Positions 59,733 to 64,000 of a stretch of DNA of 64,000 bases are shown piece by piece. How positions within the stretch are numbered: position 1 is the first letter of the stretch; every line of letters starts with the position of its first letter. The DNA comes from an uncultured Caryophanales bacterium (GTDB taxonomy: Bacteria; Bacillota_I; Bacilli_A; RF39; UBA660), in the NCBI GenBank assembly GCA_947564265.1, contig CANOBK010000008.1, forward strand, positions 1 to 64,000, read 5' to 3'. The translations under genes and the position numbers were made by a program. The notes beneath the pieces are model-generated. The model saw only the letters and a program-made list of their open reading frames with translations, did no database searches and was not told the DNA's origin.

Positions 59733-60731
59733 ATGGAACACAAACTTGAATCTATCGCACTTCATCTTACGAATGAATGTCCACATGCTTGTCCAACTTG
59801 TTATGCAACCGATAAAACAAAACCAGTAGAAGAAGGGAATTTGGAAACACTAAAGAAAATCTTACTTGAACTAAAAAAAGCAGAAATTCCTGAAGTTAAC
59901 TTTGTAGGAGGAGATCCTGCTGCCTACTCTAAAATTAAGGAGCTTTTAGAATATGCAAGTAATCTAGGTTTAAGCATTCCAATTCTTTCTAACACGCATG
60001 ATTACAAAAATTCTTCTGTTGAAGAAATTACACCTTATGTTAGTTCTCTTGAATGGACCGTTCATGGACCAAATGAAATGATTCATGATGCATACTGTGG
60101 AAAAAAAGGTGCATTCGAAAGTACAATCAATAATTTAAAGATTTATAATTCTATGCGTTCAGAAGACCAAAAATTAGGAATTGTAATGAATTTAATGAGA
60201 CATAATCACAATCTTTTATATTCATCTGTTGAAAATGTTGTGAATCAAGGAATACCTGCAGACTATGTACTAATTCAAAGAATCGCACCATTCTATCGTG
60301 GAAAACAATTTGATAATACTATTTATCAAAAAGAGATTATCACAGGATTTGAAAATATTAAACGTATTAATGAAGAGTTAGGAATTGAAACAATCATGGT
60401 TGATGCCTTCCCACTTTGTATGATTCCAGAAGAATATCATCAATATTTTGGAAAATGTGAATGGGGATACTCTATTGGTGCCATAGACTTTAATGGAAAT
60501 TTATCAAGATGTGCGATGAGTCCAGTATATCAATTAGGAAATATTTTAGAGACTCCTATCAATGAGATTTGGGAAAATGCAGAAATGCTACAGAGATTTA
60601 GAAGTAAAGAATATCTAGATGAAGAATGTAAAAACTGTAAACAATTAGATAAATGTGGTGGCGGATGTCCAATGAGTTGTGGAGACGAAAATTTAAAAAG
60701 TGATGTCCTACTAAAAATGAAACAAAGATAA
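59733..60731 (+). CDS. Radical SAM protein with SPASM-like C-terminus
   Basis: A 332-residue radical SAM enzyme. The cluster motif is CPHACPTC (CxxxCxxC, ~16-23), followed by VNFVGGDPAAYS (glycine-rich SAM strand). The C-terminal ~100 residues carry extra Cys: FGKCEWGYSIGAIDFNGNLS, RCAMSP, then CKNCKQLDKCGGGCPMSC, a SPASM-type auxiliary-cluster pattern typical of peptide-modifying enzymes. No precursor peptide was seen within 100 bp on either side, so the substrate is open. Monocistronic, with its own promoter and terminator. Confidence 0.88.
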   Translation: MEHKLESIALHLTNECPHACPTCYATDKTKPVEEGNLETLKKILLELKKAEIPEVNFVGGDPAAYSKIKELLEYASNLGLSIPILSNTHDYKNSSVEEITPYVSSLEWTVHGPNEMIHDAYCGKKGAFESTINNLKIYNSMRSEDQKLGIVMNLMRHNHNLLYSSVENVVNQGIPADYVLIQRIAPFYRGKQFDNTIYQKEIITGFENIKRINEELGIETIMVDAFPLCMIPEEYHQYFGKCEWGYSIGAIDFNGNLSRCAMSPVYQLGNILETPINEIWENAEMLQRFRSKEYLDEECKNCKQLDKCGGGCPMSCGDENLKSDVLLKMKQR

Positions 60732-60735
60732 AACG

Positions 60736-60760
60736 AAAAAGACCGTAAAATGGTCTTTTT
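60736..60760 (+). terminator. Terminator of the radical SAM gene
   Basis: AAAAAGACC, 7-nt loop, GGTCTTTTT. Nearly symmetric, so it may also serve the convergent Nudix gene. Confidence 0.8.
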
Positions 60761-60767
60761 TATTTGA

Positions 60768-61307
60768 CTAATTCCCGTTCTCAATGACTCTCTTCATTTC
60801 TAAAAGTGCCTCTAACCCATCCTGTTTAAACGTAAATAAAGGATTTCCAACATTTGAAATCACTTCATCTAAAGAAAACCACCGAATCTCTGATAATTCC
60901 TCTTTTTGAATCATAAAATCTGAAAGATCAAAATCTTTCTTAATATAATACCAAGTTCTAACATTCGAATCTTTTTTTTCACGTAAGACAAGTTTTTTAT
61001 TTACTAAAATTTTTAATTCTTCTTTCTCTATACGAATTCCAAGTTCCTCTGATAATTCACGTAAGGCTGCTTCTTCTAAGGTTTCTGATACATCAACATG
61101 TCCAGCGCAAGAGGAACCCCAGCAATTGGGACTACTTTTCTTATTAGCAGATCTTTTCTGTAATAACAGTTGATTCTTAGAATTGATAATGAAAACAACG
61201 ATTTCATTGTGTAAAAGGTTCTTCTCATGAATTTCATTTCTAGGTAAAATTTCACCTGTTGGCATTCCATCCTCTGTTACAACTTCTAATAATTCTTTTT
61301 CTTCCAT
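60768..61307 (-). CDS. Nudix hydrolase (IDI/YfcD-like)
   Basis: A 179-residue Nudix protein. The Nudix box is GHVDVSETLEEAALRELSEE (G-x5-E-x7-REUxEE), followed by LG and then a strand. The N-terminus MEEKELLEVVTEDGMPTGEI and IVVFIINSKNQLLLQKRSAN are like the isopentenyl-diphosphate isomerase/YfcD group. The substrate is unknown; the gene lies in a run of small nucleotide-linked enzymes. Gap to the next gene 17 bp. Confidence 0.9.
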   Translation of the reverse strand: MEEKELLEVVTEDGMPTGEILPRNEIHEKNLLHNEIVVFIINSKNQLLLQKRSANKKSSPNCWGSSCAGHVDVSETLEEAALRELSEELGIRIEKEELKILVNKKLVLREKKDSNVRTWYYIKKDFDLSDFMIQKEELSEIRWFSLDEVISNVGNPLFTFKQDGLEALLEMKRVIENGN

Positions 61308-61324
61308 ATTTTCTCCCCCTAAAA

Positions 61325-61867
61325 CTAAACAGCAGAATATTTCTGAATTAGTTTCGCTGGATAAATTTCAAATAAACCAAATGCATCAATTTCTAATTCA
61401 AAGGGAACAAAGTTTTTTTCAATCACATTCTTAATTTCCATAATTTCATCTAAATCTTTACGAATATCAATTGTAATATGGAAATTAAATTCTCCAGGAA
61501 TATAGGTTTTCGTAGAAAAAACTTCAGCTATTTGTTTTTGTAATTCTACTAACTCTTTATTTCTAATAATGTGGAATCGTAACTCATAACTATCCTCTGC
61601 ACCATTTACAAGTTCCAATGATTCTACCAAAATTTTAAATTTCTCAAATTGGAAGTTTTCCAAAAATTTAAGAAACTCTTCTTCTTTCTGAATACTTAAA
61701 GCAAACAAAGTAAAATGATATGGAAGTGTATCATTCTTTATTCGATCTTCTACATTTTTTCCATAAGGAATCTTACATAATTGTTGCCCTATTCCCTCTA
61801 AATATCCTGTAATTTTACTTAAATTTGTATTATCCAATAATGATACAAACGTGATTCTCTCATTCAT
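61325..61867 (-). CDS. 2H phosphoesterase (2'-5' RNA ligase-like)
   Basis: A 180-residue protein with the two HxT motifs of the 2H superfamily: YHFTLF (~residue 50) and FHITID (~residue 130), separated by ~80 residues as expected. Members act on cyclic phosphodiesters or 2'-5' linkages. It overlaps the upstream deaminase gene by 8 bp, so the two are coupled. Specific substrate unknown. Confidence 0.85.
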   Translation of the reverse strand: MNERITFVSLLDNTNLSKITGYLEGIGQQLCKIPYGKNVEDRIKNDTLPYHFTLFALSIQKEEEFLKFLENFQFEKFKILVESLELVNGAEDSYELRFHIIRNKELVELQKQIAEVFSTKTYIPGEFNFHITIDIRKDLDEIMEIKNVIEKNFVPFELEIDAFGLFEIYPAKLIQKYSAV

Positions 61868-62309
61868 TCGTTGCTGCCCTTTCTTTGATTATTTGTACTG
61901 CGCTTTCTCTATGCAACTCAGGTACAATTTCTATTTTATTTTTTGCATATTTTACTAAATCTTCGACAGGAACTATAACTTCTGGACAATAAAGATCATT
62001 ACTATCTTCTAAAGTCGCTGCATAAACTATTTTTTCAAATTCTTCATAAAGAATCGCTCCCATACACATCATACATGGCTCGCAGGAGTCATACAAAGTT
62101 GCTCCTTTTAAATCTCCATATAAATTTTTATTTTTAGAAGCACTCTCAATTGCCTCTAATTCTGCATGAGAATACATACTGGTCTCCATCAAAGTAGTAT
62201 CATCACTTCTTCCAATAATTTGATTATCCTTTACTACAATTGCACCATAAGGGTACTTTGCATGTTTACTAATTTCTATCGCAATATCAATATATTCTTC
62301 ATCGCTCAT
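61860..62309 (-). CDS. Cytidine/guanine deaminase-like zinc enzyme
   Basis: A 149-residue CDA-superfamily deaminase: YSHAELEAIESA (His and catalytic Glu) and DSCEPCMMCMGAILYE (PCxxC zinc ligands). It resembles guanine deaminase and tRNA-adenosine deaminase (TadA) groups. The exact substrate is uncertain; a free-base or nucleoside deaminase fits the neighbourhood best, because TadA normally has an extra C-terminal helix and different flanking sequence. Confidence 0.87.
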   Translation of the reverse strand: MSDEEYIDIAIEISKHAKYPYGAIVVKDNQIIGRSDDTTLMETSMYSHAELEAIESASKNKNLYGDLKGATLYDSCEPCMMCMGAILYEEFEKIVYAATLEDSNDLYCPEVIVPVEDLVKYAKNKIEIVPELHRESAVQIIKERAATNE

Positions 62310-62320
62310 ATTTTATCCTC

Positions 62321-62641
62321 CTATATCGATTTTGTTTCCTCTTCTATCCAGTCTAAATAACCCTGGTATCCCTCTACAATATCATAGGCAATTAACTGCG
62401 GTGTTTCATAACTGTGATTTTCTAAAATTACCTTTTCGATTTCTTTATATAATCCCTTTCTAGATTTCATTTGAAGTAGAAATTCATTCGAATGTTCAAT
62501 TTTTCCTTTCCAATGATAAGAACTTGTAATATTACTTAATTGACAACAACTAACCAGTCTTTTCTCTAGCAATAATTCCGTTATTCTATTTGCTTCTTCT
62601 TGATTATCAAACGTGGTTGTAATCATAATATATTGATTCAT
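62321..62641 (-). CDS. cutA: CutA1 divalent-cation-tolerance family protein
   Basis: A 106-residue CutA1 protein: MITTTFDNQEEANRI, LVSCCQLSNITSSYHWKGKI, ENHSYETPQLIAYDIVEG and YLDWIEEET. CutA1 forms stable PII-like trimers; the metal-tolerance role was first proposed in enterics and its function elsewhere is unclear. Gap to the next gene 11 bp. Confidence 0.95.
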   Translation of the reverse strand: MNQYIMITTTFDNQEEANRITELLLEKRLVSCCQLSNITSSYHWKGKIEHSNEFLLQMKSRKGLYKEIEKVILENHSYETPQLIAYDIVEGYQGYLDWIEEETKSI

Positions 62642-62657
62642 AATAAATCCTTTCTTA

Positions 62658-63842
62658 CTACATATCTTCTTTAATCTCTTTAATTTGTGCCTCTAATTCT
62701 GGTATTTTTTTAAATAAAATTTCCTCTATATCAGATTTCATTTTATCGGAATAATCTTCATAGGAAAAATCATCAACTTTTGAATAATCAACTGTCCAGC
62801 TTTGAAATATATAACTTCCCCACTTCTTACCATTTTGACCCTTTACTTTTTCAGGACTCCTTTTTTTAATTTTTAAATCCATCTTCTTTACTAACTCGTA
62901 GTTATCAGTATCAGTAATTCCATCAGACAATAATACTAAGGCAATTTTACAATAAAATTGATCTACAACAATATAATATTCATAGGGCATATTCCCATTT
63001 TTCCTTGGCATCATCTGATCCATATTATCTGTCCAAAATTCAAACCATTTGTGATTTTTCGGATTTTTAAAATTTATTTTTTTACTCCATTCTTCCATAA
63101 TCCAATTATGTAAATCCTCAGCAAGTTGTTGTTTTTCTAGTGGTACATTATCAATAATCAAATCAATTGCTTGTTTGTGCCTTTCATATATCTTCATGCA
63201 TAGTTCTTTTATTTCTGGGTTTTCCACTTCAATTACACTCCTTATCGCTTCTATATAATTTTTAATAATTAATTCAACTTCGTTATTTAAAGTATTTTTC
63301 TCCAAAAGATTTTCTAATATCTCAATGATCACGCTATAACTCATCGGTAACCATGTTTCCTGCATTTCAGGTGGTTCACTTCCATCTAAGGTTAAGAATA
63401 TAAAATAATTAGTATAGCCACGATATCTCTTTTTTATTTTTTCAGGATAAGTCACAAGTTGATTACCATTCACACCAGAATGGATTTTATTCTCAATGGC
63501 AAAAACAATTTTGTCCTTATCCGATATTAGTGATAAATCAATAGAATCGGTTTCTCGCTCTATACGAAAGTTACTATAGTTAGCTAACAGTAATTTGATT
63601 GCCTCATTTGCCTCGACATATTCCTTTACATACCATTTAATCACCGCTTCTAAAAAGGAACCACCCAATCCATGATTTTCTCTAGGATTGAGTAACCAAG
63701 CTAGAAAATTACTATGACGTATTTCTACATCCGTTAATCTTAGAATAGAAAAAATGTTTGGTTTCATGTTAATTTTTTCTTCTAACTCCTCTAATAAAGA
63801 ATTATCTAATAGTAATTTGTTTAAAGCCTCAATATCTCTCAT
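62658..63842 (-). CDS. PD-(D/E)XK nuclease superfamily protein (PDDEXK_4-like)
   Basis: A 394-residue protein with the PDDEXK_4 layout: LRLTDVEIRHSNFLAWLLNP, a Glu-containing RIERETDSIDLSLI, and VFAIENKIHSG, where D...ExK forms the nuclease motif. The C-terminal ~200 residues have no recognised fold but contain YEYYIVVDQFYCKIAL. The family is often found in phage-defence and mobile contexts; here there is no partner nearby. The cutA stop and this gene are separated by 16 bp. Confidence 0.82.
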   Translation of the reverse strand: MRDIEALNKLLLDNSLLEELEEKINMKPNIFSILRLTDVEIRHSNFLAWLLNPRENHGLGGSFLEAVIKWYVKEYVEANEAIKLLLANYSNFRIERETDSIDLSLISDKDKIVFAIENKIHSGVNGNQLVTYPEKIKKRYRGYTNYFIFLTLDGSEPPEMQETWLPMSYSVIIEILENLLEKNTLNNEVELIIKNYIEAIRSVIEVENPEIKELCMKIYERHKQAIDLIIDNVPLEKQQLAEDLHNWIMEEWSKKINFKNPKNHKWFEFWTDNMDQMMPRKNGNMPYEYYIVVDQFYCKIALVLLSDGITDTDNYELVKKMDLKIKKRSPEKVKGQNGKKWGSYIFQSWTVDYSKVDDFSYEDYSDKMKSDIEEILFKKIPELEAQIKEIKEDM

Positions 63843-63965
63843 CTTACCATCCTCTCTTGATAAATCAATTATAATACTTTCCCCTATTTTTACCTATATA
63901 AATTACTTTTTATCATCTCTTCCAAAAGTACATTATTTCTACTTCTTCACAATTTTTTCAATTTT

Positions 63966-63995
63966 ATTATATCATCACTTTTATATTGTATACAA
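63966..63995 (-). promoter_or_regulatory. Possible promoter of the PDDEXK_4 gene
   Basis: Minus strand TTGTAT (63990-63995), 18-bp spacer, TATAAT (63966-63971). A second TATAAT (63868-63873) lies closer to the gene, with TAGGTA as a weak -35 (63891-63896). Confidence 0.45.
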
Positions 63996-64000
63996 CTCAA

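Overview
The window is AT-rich DNA from a low-GC member of the Bacillota, most likely class Bacilli or a related gut lineage. The reading frames use the standard bacterial code, with Trp as TGG and TGA as a stop. Several genes mark an endospore former: sigG with ylmC downstream, spoIVFA-spoIVFB next to mreC-mreD-radC, and cotE next to ymcA-miaB. These gene orders match Bacillus subtilis, although the organism is clearly distant from it. I saw no tRNA, rRNA, CRISPR array, phage module or transposase.

Layout. 1-7.0 kb: a minus-strand surface operon (polytopic membrane protein, Ig-like repeat protein, class-B-like sortase, large Cys-rich secreted protein that leaves the window at base 1). 7.2-11.0 kb: thioredoxin-like proteins, trmL and a U32 peptidase-family RNA-modification protein. 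11.1-14.7 kb: two polytopic GT-C-like membrane proteins flanking three tandem ~325-bp repeats. Each repeat encodes the same 30-residue hydrophobic peptide and looks like a type I toxin-antitoxin cassette. 14.8-22.8 kb: sigG region, an AlkD-like protein, an HD hydrolase, and the spoIVFB-spoIVFA-mreD-mreC-radC-(spoIIB-like) cluster. 22.9-34.6 kb: a type VII secretion (T7SS/Ess-like) locus with EssC, a YukD-like protein, about six WXG100-type small proteins and four proteins sharing a helical domain that ends in YxxxD. One of these four carries a SleB-type cell-wall hydrolase. 34.7-41.3 kb: a zinc-ribbon protein, psd-pssA, rseP, cdsA, khpA and rpsP (phospholipid and housekeeping genes). 41.4-45.7 kb: a duplicated anchored-protein pair, then cotE-ymcA-miaB. 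45.8-53.1 kb: glycosyltransferases (two family-2 paralogues, a DPM1-like enzyme, Alg13/Alg14-like proteins, a GT4) interrupted by an ankyrin protein and an unknown gene. 53.1-55.6 kb: a thioester/Cna-B adhesin with an LPXTG-like tail. 55.7-63.8 kb: small-molecule and nucleotide enzymes (MTA/SAH deaminase, PNPOx-like, radical SAM-SPASM, Nudix, 2H phosphoesterase, deaminase, CutA), a helical-repeat protein and a PD-(D/E)XK nuclease.

The two most interesting regions are the triple repeat at 12.48-13.44 kb and the T7SS locus. In the repeats, sense promoter, Shine-Dalgarno-sequestering hairpin, peptide, sense terminator, antisense promoter and antisense terminator can all be read directly and are conserved in all three copies. 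In the T7SS locus, a shared YxxxD domain appears alone or fused to different cargo, while EsaA, EssA and EssB are not visible in the window.
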